In this document: piece by piece, positions 44,521 to 52,475 of the stretch
Position numbering within the stretch: the stretch's first letter is position 1
Layout: every line of letters begins with the position of its first letter
Assembly (NCBI RefSeq): GCF_900100265.1
Contig: NZ_LT629696.1
Location: 1,240,001-1,304,000 of the forward strand
From: Leifsonia sp. 466MF
GTDB lineage: Bacteria; Actinomycetota; Actinomycetes; Actinomycetales; Microbacteriaceae
Length of the DNA: 64,000 nucleotides
Direction: 5' to 3'
The notes under the pieces: generated by a model
Databases searched by the model: none
Told to the model about the DNA's origin: nothing
What the model saw: only the letters and a program-made list of their open reading frames with translations
Program-made: the position numbers and the translations under genes

Positions 44521-45468
44521 ATGTCCGACGCCACCCCGTCCACCCCCGCGCTCCCGGAGAAGCCGAAGCGCTCCCGCACCGGCCTCTTCGTCGGCATCGG
44601 CATCGCCGTCGTCGCGGTGATCGTGGCCATCGTCCTCGTCGTCGTGAACCTCACGGGATCGGGGGCCGCCACCGCCAAGAGCGTCACGGTGAAGATCGGC
44701 ACAACGGAGGCGTCCTCGCCGTACTGGGCCGTGCTGAAGAAGGAGGCGGCGAAGGAGGGCATCGACATCCAGACCGTCAACTTCCGCGACTACACGCAGG
44801 CGAACCCGGCGCTCGCCGACGGTCAGCTCGACCTGAACCTGTTCCAGCACCTGCAGTTCCTCGCCAACTACGACGTGCAGGCGAAGCAGAACCTGGTGCC
44901 GATCGGCGCGACCCTCGTCGTCCCGCTGCCGTTGTACTCGACCAAGCACACGAGCCTCGAAGACATCCCCCAGGGCGGCAAGATCGCCATCCCGAACGAC
45001 CCGACCAACCAGGCGCGCGCCCTGCTGGTGCTGCAGAAGGCCGGGCTGCTGAAGCTGAAGAACGGCGGCAGCACCCTGGCCACCCCGGCCGACATCGACG
45101 CCGCCGCCTCGAAGGTCACCGTCATCCCGGTGGACGCCGCCCAGACGGCCCCGGCGCTCAGCTCGGCCGACGGCGCGATCATCAACAACAACTACGCCCT
45201 GACCGCGGGCATCGACCCGAAGTCGGCGCTGTTCCAGGACGACCCGAAGTCGGAGACCGCCGAGCCCTACATCAACGCCTTCGTCGCCCGCGAGAAGGAC
45301 AAGGACAACCCGACCTACCTGAAGATCGCGAAGCTGTACCACACCAAGGCGGTGACGGATGCGGTGCTCGCCGAGTCGAAGAACACGGCGGTCATCGTCA
45401 ACCGTCCCGAGTCCGACCTGATCGGCATCCTCGACGACCTGAAGAAGACCATCGAGGCGGCGCAGTAG
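44521..45468 (+). CDS. metQ: D-methionine ABC transporter substrate-binding protein
   Basis: 315 residues. MetQ captures methionine outside the cell and delivers it to MetNI. A basic N-terminus and a membrane helix (FVGIGIAVVAVIVAIVLVVV) precede the NlpA-type domain (VKIGTTEASSPYWAVLKKEA, DLNLFQHLQFL, IPNDPTNQARALLVLQKAGL, IINNNYAL). There is no lipobox cysteine, so it is anchored by the helix rather than as a lipoprotein. The ATG follows GAGAGAGGCACC. The stop shares one base with the metN start. No riboswitch was recognised in the 130-nt leader. Confidence 0.9.
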   Translation: MSDATPSTPALPEKPKRSRTGLFVGIGIAVVAVIVAIVLVVVNLTGSGAATAKSVTVKIGTTEASSPYWAVLKKEAAKEGIDIQTVNFRDYTQANPALADGQLDLNLFQHLQFLANYDVQAKQNLVPIGATLVVPLPLYSTKHTSLEDIPQGGKIAIPNDPTNQARALLVLQKAGLLKLKNGGSTLATPADIDAAASKVTVIPVDAAQTAPALSSADGAIINNNYALTAGIDPKSALFQDDPKSETAEPYINAFVAREKDKDNPTYLKIAKLYHTKAVTDAVLAESKNTAVIVNRPESDLIGILDDLKKTIEAAQ

Positions 45469-46511
45469 TGCCCGACACGGCCACCGCGGGTCCCATCATC
45501 GAGTTCCGCGGCGTCACCAAGAGCTTCGGCTCTGGCGGCGCCGCGGTTCCCGCCGTCGACCGGCTCGACCTCACGATCGGCCGCGGCGAGATCTTCGGGA
45601 TCATCGGCTACTCCGGCGCGGGCAAGAGCACCCTGGTCCGGCTGATCAACGCGCTGGAGCATCCCACCGCGGGGGCCGTGATCGTCGACGGACGCGACCT
45701 GACGACCATGCGGGAACGCGACCTGCGACAGGTCCGCGCCGGCATCGGCATGATCTTCCAGCAGTTCAACCTGTTCCGCTCGCGCACCGTCTTCGGCAAC
45801 GTCGCCTACCCGCTCAAGGTGGCCGGGTGGCCGGCCGACAAGCGCAAGCAGCGGGTCGCCGAGCTGCTCGCCTTCGTCGGCCTCACCGAGAAGGCGTGGA
45901 GCTACCCCGACCAGCTCTCCGGCGGCCAGAAGCAGCGCGTCGGCATCGCCCGCGCGCTCGCGACGAACCCCGACATCCTGCTCGCCGACGAGGCCACCAG
46001 CGCTCTCGACCCCGAGACCACGTCCGACGTGCTCGCCCTGCTGAAGCGGGTCAACCGCGAACTCGGCGTCACCATCGTCGTGATCACGCACGAGATGGAG
46101 GTCGTGCGCTCGATCGCTGACCGCGTCGCGGTGCTCGACGCCGGCCGGGTGATCGAGCAGGGCACGGTGTTCGAGGTCTTCTCCGACCCGCAGACGCCGA
46201 CGGCCCGGCGGTTCGTGGGGACGGTGCTGCGCAACCAGCCCGCCGAGGCGGACATCGAGCGCCTCCGCGGCAAGCACTCCGGGCGGATCGTCTCGGCGCG
46301 CATCCACGACGACGGCCGCCTCGGATCGGTGCTGTCAGACGCGGTAGGCCGCCACAACGTGCGCTTCGAGATCGTCTACGGCGGCATCTCCGCGCTGCAG
46401 GGCCGATCGTTCGGCAGCCTCACGCTGGAGCTCCTCGGCGAGCCGGGCGACGTGGATGCGCTGATCGCCGAGCTCCGCACGGTGACCGAGGTCGAGGAGG
46501 TGGCCGCATGA
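45468..46511 (+). CDS. metN: Methionine ABC transporter ATP-binding protein
   Basis: 347 residues from GTG 45468, which shares the G of the metQ TAG stop. Walker A IIGYSGAGKSTLVRL, Q-loop FQQFNLF, signature LSGGQKQRVGIARAL, Walker B ILLADEATSALDPE and the H-loop VVITHEMEV are all present. The C-terminal NIL domain (about residues 270-347), which binds methionine and inhibits transport when cell methionine is high, is intact. Overlaps metI by 4 nt. Confidence 0.95.
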   Translation: MPDTATAGPIIEFRGVTKSFGSGGAAVPAVDRLDLTIGRGEIFGIIGYSGAGKSTLVRLINALEHPTAGAVIVDGRDLTTMRERDLRQVRAGIGMIFQQFNLFRSRTVFGNVAYPLKVAGWPADKRKQRVAELLAFVGLTEKAWSYPDQLSGGQKQRVGIARALATNPDILLADEATSALDPETTSDVLALLKRVNRELGVTIVVITHEMEVVRSIADRVAVLDAGRVIEQGTVFEVFSDPQTPTARRFVGTVLRNQPAEADIERLRGKHSGRIVSARIHDDGRLGSVLSDAVGRHNVRFEIVYGGISALQGRSFGSLTLELLGEPGDVDALIAELRTVTEVEEVAA

Positions 46512-47167
46512 CCGACTGGTCGACCCTGTGGCCGGTGTACCTGGAGTCCATCGGCCAGACGCTGTGGATGGTCGTCGCCACCCTGGTGCTCGGCGGCATC
46601 CTCGGACTCGCGCTCGGCGTCCTGCTCTACACGACGCGGCGCGGCGGACTGCTCCAGAACCGGGCGCTCTTCACCGTGCTGAACGTCGTCGTCAACTTCA
46701 TCCGGCCGATCCCGTTCATCATCTTCATGACCGCGATCGCGCCGCTGACGCAGCTGGTGCTCGGCACGTTCCTGGGCACCCCGGCGGCGATCTTCCCGAT
46801 GACGATCGCGGCGACCTTCGGCATCTCTCGGATCGTGGAGCAGAACCTCGTCACCATCGAGCCGGGCGTCATCGAGGCGGCGCGGGCGATGGGGTCGAGC
46901 CCGTGGCGGATCATCACGACGCTGCTCATCCCCGAGGCGCTCGGCCCGCTCATCCTCGGCTACACGTTCATCTTCGTCGCGATCGTCGACCTGTCCGCCA
47001 TCGCCGGCAGCATCGGCGGCGGAGGTTTGGGCGACTTCGCGATCTCGTACGGGTACCAGCGCTACAACTGGGCGGTGACGTGGATCGCGGTCATCACGAT
47101 CGTCGTGCTGGTGCAGGCGGCGCAGTTCCTCGGCAACTGGCTGGCGCGCAAGGCGCTGCGGCGCTGA
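46508..47167 (+). CDS. metI: Methionine ABC transporter permease
   Basis: 219 residues with five membrane helices. The cytoplasmic EAA loop that contacts MetN is GVIEAARAMGSSPWRIITTL. The N-terminal LESIGQTLWMVVATLVLGG segment and the GGGGLGDFAISYGYQR motif match MetI. The ATGA overlap with metN makes metQNI one operon. A perfect inverted repeat follows before the convergent citrate synthase gene. Confidence 0.95.
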   Translation: MTDWSTLWPVYLESIGQTLWMVVATLVLGGILGLALGVLLYTTRRGGLLQNRALFTVLNVVVNFIRPIPFIIFMTAIAPLTQLVLGTFLGTPAAIFPMTIAATFGISRIVEQNLVTIEPGVIEAARAMGSSPWRIITTLLIPEALGPLILGYTFIFVAIVDLSAIAGSIGGGGLGDFAISYGYQRYNWAVTWIAVITIVVLVQAAQFLGNWLARKALRR

Positions 47168-47173
47168 CCGCCG

Positions 47174-47234
47174 ATCCGTGGGTCGCAACACGCCGTTGAG
47201 GCGTCGCTGTAACGGCGTGTTGCGACCCACGGAT
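47174..47234. repeat. Intergenic inverted repeat, word A copy 2
   Basis: A perfect 24-nt inverted repeat: arms 47174-47197 (starting ATCCGTGGGTCGCAACACG) and 47211-47234 around a 13-nt loop, between convergent metI and citrate synthase. The arm core matches the repeat at 2675-2727. Confidence 0.85.
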
Positions 47235-47257
47235 GTGGTGGACGGGCGCGGCGCCGG

Positions 47258-48529
47258 TCACGGGCCGACGTAACGGCCGACCGGCCGCAGCCGCAACGGC
47301 CGCTGTGCGTACTCGTCGAGGGCGTGCACGATCCAGCCGACGGTGCGGGCCGTGGCGAACACGACCTCGCCGGCGTCGTCGCGCATCCCCGTCGCGAGGG
47401 TGAGGGCGCCGAGGGCGAGGTCGACGTTGGGATGCGCGCCGGTGCGCTCGCGGACCACGTCGCCGACGGCCTCCACCGCGGCAGTGACGGCAGCATGGCG
47501 CGGCTCGTCGGCCAGCATCCCGAGCAGGATGCGCGCCCGCGGATCGCCCGCCGGGTACAACGGCTGGCCGAATCCCGGAACGGGTCCGTGCGTTGCGACC
47601 ACGGCGTCGGCGACCGCGCGGGCCGGGTCCTCACCGGCGACGACGCGCGCCAGAAGCTGGTGCGCCGCCCGGCTGGCGTTGCCGTGCAGCGGCGAGTCGA
47701 GCGCGCCGAGTCCCGCGACGACCACGCCGTACGGGGTGGCGCGGGCCGACGCCGCGGCGCGAGCAGCGAGCGTGGAGACGGCGATGTCGTGGTCGAGGAG
47801 CAGAACGAGGGCGGCGTTGAACAGCCGGATGTCGTTGGCCGACGGCGCCGCGGGGGAGAGCCGTGCGAACAGGCGGGAGGCGAGGTCGGGCTGGCCATTC
47901 GCGTTCGATGGCGCATCGGTCGGCCCCTGGTCGATGCTCCGCCTCGGCGCGAGCACCTCCACCATCCCGGCGACCAGGCGCTCGGCGGCGGATGCCACGG
48001 CGGCCGGGTCGAGGGAGGCGCGCAGCGGGTCGGAAGCCGCGAAGGCGCTCACCGCGACCAGCTGGCGGTCGCGGTCGCCGGCCGCAGCGGGGAGGGCGCG
48101 GGCCACGGCCCGCGCAGCGTCGACGCCGGTTCCGGGAGCGAATCGCGCCGCCGCATCCCATTTACCGGTGAGCGCCCAGCGCGCGACGGTCTCGAACGGC
48201 TCGGCGGCGAGCTCGTCGACGGGACGGCCGCGATAGCGCAGCTCGCCGTCCTCGATGAGGGCGAAGGCGGTCTCGATCACCATCAACGGGCGACCCTCGG
48301 AGTGGCCGCCGTCGGCGGAGGGACGGCGGCGCCTGTTCGCCGCGAAGCGCTCGACCTCCAGAGGGTCGAAGGTCGAGCCCTCCGCGGTGCGTTCGCGTCC
48401 GAGCCGACCGCGCGCGACGTACGCGTACAGGGTCTCCAGCTTCACGCCGAGCCGCTCGGCGGTCTGGTCGGCGGTGAGGCGGGGGAGCGCATCCATATTG
48501 ATCCGATCAACGTTGACGATGTGTTGCAT
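47258..48529 (-). CDS. Citrate synthase family protein with N-terminal helix-turn-helix
   Basis: 423 residues from ATG 48529 (or 412 from ATG 48496). An N-terminal MerR-like helix-turn-helix (RLTADQTAERLGVKLETLYAYVARGRLGRERTAEGS, read in two parts) precedes a citrate synthase domain. Catalytic regions are altered: the first histidine segment reads LDSPLHGNASRAA, the GFGQPLYPAGDPRA segment has Gln-Pro where citrate synthases have His, and the end has HPNVDLALGALTLA. It may be a regulator or a 2-methylcitrate-type subunit. The -10 at 48538-48543 supports the longer start. Divergent from a second citrate synthase. Confidence 0.85.
   Translation of the reverse strand: MQHIVNVDRINMDALPRLTADQTAERLGVKLETLYAYVARGRLGRERTAEGSTFDPLEVERFAANRRRRPSADGGHSEGRPLMVIETAFALIEDGELRYRGRPVDELAAEPFETVARWALTGKWDAAARFAPGTGVDAARAVARALPAAAGDRDRQLVAVSAFAASDPLRASLDPAAVASAAERLVAGMVEVLAPRRSIDQGPTDAPSNANGQPDLASRLFARLSPAAPSANDIRLFNAALVLLLDHDIAVSTLAARAAASARATPYGVVVAGLGALDSPLHGNASRAAHQLLARVVAGEDPARAVADAVVATHGPVPGFGQPLYPAGDPRARILLGMLADEPRHAAVTAAVEAVGDVVRERTGAHPNVDLALGALTLATGMRDDAGEVVFATARTVGWIVHALDEYAQRPLRLRPVGRYVGP
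48498..48510. promoter_or_regulatory. Palindrome at the start of the HTH-citrate synthase gene
   Basis: TTGATC-C-GATCAA is a perfect 6+6 palindrome lying between the two possible starts of the minus-strand gene and 39-51 nt upstream of the plus-strand citrate synthase. It could be the site of the helix-turn-helix protein itself. Confidence 0.45.
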
Positions 48530-48537
48530 CCACGTTC

Positions 48538-48543
48538 ACACTA
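48538..48543 (-). promoter_or_regulatory. -10 element of the HTH-citrate synthase gene (leaderless)
   Basis: Minus-strand TAGTGT ends 8 nt before the ATG at 48529. On the plus strand the overlapping CACACT (48537-48542) ends 6 nt before the other gene's ATG (48549), so the two genes may share a face-to-face promoter. Confidence 0.4.
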
Positions 48544-48548
48544 CCGAT

Positions 48549-49721
48549 ATGGACAGGATGGATGACACCCTCATCGACGTTCCCCGCGGCCTCACCAACG
48601 TGGTCGCGGCGCGGACGGAGCTCGGCGATGTGCGCGGTCACGAAGGCTTCTACCACTACCGGCAGTACTCGGCCGTCGACCTGGCGCGCGAGCGGACGTT
48701 CGAGGAGGCGTGGCACCTGCTGCTCTTCGGGTCGCTGCCGACCCCGGCGGAGCTGGAGGCGTTCCGCGCGCGCATCGTGGCGGCCCGGTCGGTCCCGTCC
48801 GAGGTGCGCGACCTGCTCCCGGCGATCGCCCGGTTGACAGCGGGCGGGGACGCGCTGGCCGGTCTGCGCATGGCTCTCACCGCGGTTGCCGCGGCCGACG
48901 GGGCGCGTCCGCTGTACGACGAGAGCCCGGAGGCGCGGGTGGAGGACGCCATCCGCACGGCCGCGGTCACGCCCGTCCTGCTCGCCGCGCTCCACGCGCT
49001 CGCGGAAGGACGTGAGCCGCTCGAACCCCGGGACGACCTGGGATACGTCGCCGGGTACCTCCAGCTGGTGACGGGTCGCGAACCGACGCCGCAGGAGGAG
49101 CGCGCGCTGAGCGCGTACATGACCGCGGCGATCGACCACGGGTTCAATGCCTCCACATTCACCGCCCGCGTGATCGCGTCGACCGGGGCGGATCTCGCGT
49201 CGGCGGTCGGCGGGGCGCTAGGCGCGCTGTCCGGGCCCCTGCACGGCGGCGCGCCGAGCCGAGCCTTGGACACGCTGGATGAGATCGGCACGCCGGACCG
49301 GACGGACGAGTGGGTGCGGCGCACGCTCTCGGAGGGTGGCCGCGTGATGGGGTTCGGGCATGCGGTGTACCGCACGGAGGATCCGCGTTCGCGCATGCTG
49401 CGCGAGTTCGCCGAGGGTTTCGGCGGCCCGCGGGTCGAGTTCGCGGTGCAGGTCGAGCGGCGGGTGCAGGAGCTCCTCGCGGAGCTGAAGCCCGGGCGGG
49501 AGCTGCACACGAACGTGGAGTTCTACGCGGGCGTCGTGATGGAGCTCTGCGGCATCCCCCGGTCGATGTTCACGCCGACGTTCGCCGCCGCGCGGGTGGT
49601 GGGATGGACGGCGCACATCCTGGAGCAGGCGGCCGACGGGAAGATCCTGCGGCCGTCGTCGCGGTACGTCGGCCCGGCGGCACCCGAGCCGCTTCCGGCG
49701 CGGGAGGCCGCCGTTCACTGA
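48549..49721 (+). CDS. Citrate synthase / 2-methylcitrate synthase
   Basis: 390 residues from ATG 48549 (a second ATG at 48558 is possible). It joins oxaloacetate with acetyl- or propionyl-CoA. The catalytic set is complete: His in LSGPLHGGAPSRALD, His and Arg in MGFGHAVYRTEDPRSRM, and an acidic residue in ELHTNVEFYAGVVM. The SRYVGP end is shared with the divergent HTH-fused paralogue, suggesting a duplicated pair. The enzyme is of the short (type I dimer-like) class. Which CoA it prefers cannot be read from the sequence. Confidence 0.9.
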   Translation: MDRMDDTLIDVPRGLTNVVAARTELGDVRGHEGFYHYRQYSAVDLARERTFEEAWHLLLFGSLPTPAELEAFRARIVAARSVPSEVRDLLPAIARLTAGGDALAGLRMALTAVAAADGARPLYDESPEARVEDAIRTAAVTPVLLAALHALAEGREPLEPRDDLGYVAGYLQLVTGREPTPQEERALSAYMTAAIDHGFNASTFTARVIASTGADLASAVGGALGALSGPLHGGAPSRALDTLDEIGTPDRTDEWVRRTLSEGGRVMGFGHAVYRTEDPRSRMLREFAEGFGGPRVEFAVQVERRVQELLAELKPGRELHTNVEFYAGVVMELCGIPRSMFTPTFAAARVVGWTAHILEQAADGKILRPSSRYVGPAAPEPLPAREAAVH

Positions 49722-49771
49722 GCGGAGCGTGGGCGGCGTATCGTGCGGGGCAGACGATGCGAGGAGGATAC

Positions 49772-50287
49772 GTGACCGCGAGCAGTGAGCTTCTGATCGA
49801 TGCATTCGACCGGATCGCGGGGGTGGTGCGCAGCACCGTCCGCGGATTGGACGCCGAGACCTTGGGAGGCCGGGTCGACCCGGACGCGAACTCGATCGCG
49901 TGGCTGGTCTGGCATCTGACCCGGGTGCAGGACGATCACGTCTCCGAGGTCGCCGGCCGTGCCCAGGCGTGGACGGAGGAGGGATGGGCGGAGCGCTTCG
50001 CCCTGCCGTTCGACGTCTCCGACACCGGGTACGGCCACAGCTCCGACGATGTCGCGCAGCTCGCCGACGTGAGCGCGACCGACCTGGTCGGGTATCACGA
50101 AGGGGTGCACGCACGTACCGAGGAGTTCGTCCGAACGCTCACCGACGACGATCTCGCCCGCGTCGTCGACCGGCAGTGGGATCCGCCGGTCACGCTGGCG
50201 GTGCGGTTGGTCAGCGTGATCTCGGACGACCTGCAGCACGCCGGCCAGGCCGCGTATGTGAAGGGCGTGCTCCAGCGCCGCGGCTGA
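49772..50287 (+). CDS. DinB-superfamily protein (DUF664/mycothiol-dependent type)
   Basis: 171 residues from GTG 49772 (ribosome site GAGGAGGATAC). A four-helix DinB bundle with metal-ligand histidines in SIAWLVWHLTRVQDDH and SDDLQHAGQAAYVKGVL and a third in VGYHEGVHART. Actinobacterial members use mycothiol as cofactor (family knowledge), for detoxification or thiol transfer. The actual reaction is unknown. It is convergent with the PAP2-diacylglycerol kinase gene with only an 18-nt gap. Confidence 0.8.
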   Translation: MTASSELLIDAFDRIAGVVRSTVRGLDAETLGGRVDPDANSIAWLVWHLTRVQDDHVSEVAGRAQAWTEEGWAERFALPFDVSDTGYGHSSDDVAQLADVSATDLVGYHEGVHARTEEFVRTLTDDDLARVVDRQWDPPVTLAVRLVSVISDDLQHAGQAAYVKGVLQRRG

Positions 50288-50305
50288 CCGCGCCGTCGGT
50301 GCGCG

Positions 50306-51880
50306 TCACGCCTTCGGCGAGTACACCTTCAGGCCCGCCGGCCGCATCCGGAGGGTGATCTTCCGGGGGTCGCCGGGTGTCTCGGTCGACGCCTCACCGT
50401 CGTGCGCGTAGCCCGGGTCGTCGCCCCGCGCCGCGATGGTGATCTCCTCGACGGTCCGCGCCTCGAGCGCGGGCGGCCCCTGCAGGAACGGCAGCCGGGC
50501 GACCAGGGCGTCGGTCCTGCCGCCGAAGGCGAGGGCGACCGCGCCGCGGGATCGCGGCTTCCCGCCGGCGAACAGGATGCGCACGTCGAGCAGGTGGTCG
50601 TCGAGCCGCCGCCGCTCGATCGGCGCGACCGCGACCGGGTAGTACCGGTCCACGCCGACGAACACCGACCAGACCGTTCGCGGTCGCCCGTCGATCTCGA
50701 TCTGCAGGGGATCGCCGCGGCGGACGACCCGGATCGCCGCGATCAGCGCCGCGATCGGCTTGCCGAGCCGCTTCTCGTGCTTCTCGCGCTCTTCGACGAA
50801 CGACGGGTAGATGCCGACCGAGGCCGTGTTCAGCACGGTGATCGTCTCGCCGGTGCCGAAGGTCAGGTCTGCGACGTCGACCTGGCGGCCGGACCCGTCG
50901 GCCAGCGCCTGCAGCGTCGCGTCGACGGTGTCGAGCAGGGCGGCCTTCGCGAAGTGGTTGAACGTCCCTCCTGGGAACACCAGGAGCGGGAGGTCCGCGG
51001 CCCGAGCGCGTTGGGCGACCGCCGCGACCGTGCCGTCACCGCCGTAGACGCCGAGCACGCGCGGCGGCGTCTCCGCACCGAGCCGGCCCTCGATCACCTC
51101 GCCGATGTCGTCGCCGTCCGCCAGCTCGTGGATGTCGGCCTGCGGCAGCCTTTTCCGCAACAGCGGCCCTGGCTCCGGGCCGCCGAGCCCGCGACCGGAG
51201 CCCGGGTTCACCACGATGAACACGCCATCGCCGGTGTCGATCGCCGGGAGGTCGATCATGCGTGCCGTGGGCGGGTCGCGGCGCGCGGCGGTCTTCACCG
51301 CCGGGGCGGCGAGCTTCAGCGCGACGGCGGCCCCCGCGCCGATCGCCGCGCCCCCGGCGACGTCGGACAGCCAGTGTGCTCCGGTGTGCAGGCGCGAGTA
51401 TCCGACGCCCGCGGCCAGTGGCGCGAGCAGCGCGCCGGCCGCGGGCCACTCCAGCGCCGCCCCGGTCGCGAAGGCGGCGGCGCTCGCCGTGTGGCCCGAC
51501 GGGAACGACGGCGAGGTGGGGGAGCGCTCCAGCCGACGCGCGAGCGGGATGGACGTGAGCGCCGGCCGGTCGCCGCCGACCAGTCGCTTGCCGACCAGGT
51601 TGGCGACGAAGCTGGCGATGCCGAGCGAGGCGAGCCCCCGCACCGCCGCCCGCGGGCGGCCCAGGGCGACCAGGACGGCCGCCGCGGCGAACCACAACTT
51701 GCCGTGGTTGGCCGCGAGTGTGAGGCCGCGCCAGAACCCGTCCGACACCGCGCCCGTCGTGCGCGCGTTGATGCGTGACGCGACCCTCGCATCCCACCTC
51801 TTGAGGCGGGCGGGGAGCGAGAGGCGACGGGGAGCGCGGCGCGAGGTGCGCGATCGGGTGCGACGACGGGATGCTGCCAT
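50306..51880 (-). CDS. PAP2 phosphatase fused to diacylglycerol kinase-like domain
   Basis: 524 residues. The N-terminal half is a membrane PAP2 phosphatase with all three motifs: KRLVGGDRP, PSFPSGHTASAAA and SRLHTGAHWLSDVAGG. The C-terminal half (from about residue 215) is a DAGK/sphingosine-kinase catalytic domain: FIVVNPGSGRG, GVYGGDGTVAAVA, FPGGTFNHFAK. One polypeptide that can remove and add lipid phosphate suggests remodelling of phosphatidic acid or a polyprenyl lipid. A basic Arg-rich N-terminus precedes the first helix. The ATG follows a -10 by 6 nt. Confidence 0.9.
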   Translation of the reverse strand: MAASRRRTRSRTSRRAPRRLSLPARLKRWDARVASRINARTTGAVSDGFWRGLTLAANHGKLWFAAAAVLVALGRPRAAVRGLASLGIASFVANLVGKRLVGGDRPALTSIPLARRLERSPTSPSFPSGHTASAAAFATGAALEWPAAGALLAPLAAGVGYSRLHTGAHWLSDVAGGAAIGAGAAVALKLAAPAVKTAARRDPPTARMIDLPAIDTGDGVFIVVNPGSGRGLGGPEPGPLLRKRLPQADIHELADGDDIGEVIEGRLGAETPPRVLGVYGGDGTVAAVAQRARAADLPLLVFPGGTFNHFAKAALLDTVDATLQALADGSGRQVDVADLTFGTGETITVLNTASVGIYPSFVEEREKHEKRLGKPIAALIAAIRVVRRGDPLQIEIDGRPRTVWSVFVGVDRYYPVAVAPIERRRLDDHLLDVRILFAGGKPRSRGAVALAFGGRTDALVARLPFLQGPPALEARTVEEITIAARGDDPGYAHDGEASTETPGDPRKITLRMRPAGLKVYSPKA

Positions 51881-51886
51881 ACCGCC

Positions 51887-51892
51887 AACGTA
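51887..51892 (-). promoter_or_regulatory. -10 element of the PAP2-kinase gene (leaderless)
   Basis: Minus-strand TACGTT ends 6 nt before the ATG at 51880. Confidence 0.45.
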
Positions 51893-51930
51893 CGCCGGGC
51901 CCGCGTGGTGAGGCGCTCATCGCCGCTGTC

Positions 51931-51992
51931 TGTGGAGAACACCCGGGGTCGCGGAGCTGTGGACGATTGCGCACGACCCGCCCTGTGGACGG
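51931..51992. promoter_or_regulatory. Cluster of three DnaA-box-like sites
   Basis: TGTGGAGAA (51931-51939), TGTGGACGA (51958-51966) and TGTGGACGG (51984-51992) lie in one orientation at 27- and 26-bp spacing; the actinobacterial box read this way is TGTGGACAA. The cluster lies between divergent promoters. Confidence 0.35.
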
Positions 51993-52018
51993 CCTCTGCG
52001 GGACGTCGCCGCGGGCGG

Positions 52019-52024
52019 TAGGAT
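52019..52024 (+). promoter_or_regulatory. -10 element of the 147-residue membrane protein gene (leaderless)
   Basis: TAGGAT ends 7 nt before the GTG at 52032. Confidence 0.5.
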
Positions 52025-52031
52025 CGACGGC

Positions 52032-52475
52032 GTGAGCACGCACGTCATCTCCCAGCCCAACGAACAGCAGCGCGACGTCGTCGGCAGCGACGAGCACGGC
52101 ACGCTCGTCCGCAGCCTCAGCACGACCCTTCCGACGGCCCTCGGCAACCTCCTCGCCACGATCGTCGTGCTCGCGTCGCTGGTCATCGGCGTGTGGAGCC
52201 TCGTGGCCACCTGGACCGGCAACGCGGAGGACTTCCTGCCCTTCTTCCAGGTCACGGTCGCGGCCACCGTCGTGTCGCTCAACGCGCTCTACGCCCGCCG
52301 CACGTTCAGCTACGTCATCACGCTCATCGGCGCGATCCTCTGGCTCTGGGTCTCCGTGACACCGTTCACCCCGTTCTTCCAGGTGCTGCTCCAGGCGATC
52401 ACCGTGGTGATCATGCTCGCCGGCGTCGTCTTCTCGACCGCCGCGGTGCGCCTCAGCAAGCAGCCTCGCTTCTGA
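52032..52475 (+). CDS. Four-helix membrane protein, unknown function
   Basis: 147 residues. A 35-residue hydrophilic start is followed by four membrane helices at about 36-60, 70-88, 93-110 and 113-137 with almost no loops. No family signature, charged membrane residue or cysteine is evident. The GTG start follows a -10 by 7 nt. Its stop codon TGA overlaps a CTG start of the MFS gene (CTGA), which suggests coupled translation with the transporter. Confidence 0.75.
   Translation: MSTHVISQPNEQQRDVVGSDEHGTLVRSLSTTLPTALGNLLATIVVLASLVIGVWSLVATWTGNAEDFLPFFQVTVAATVVSLNALYARRTFSYVITLIGAILWLWVSVTPFTPFFQVLLQAITVVIMLAGVVFSTAAVRLSKQPRF

Noticed and set aside
51931..51992. Replication origin
   Set aside because: Three DnaA-like boxes with mismatches, without dnaA, dnaN, an AT-rich unwinding region or a gene-order match.
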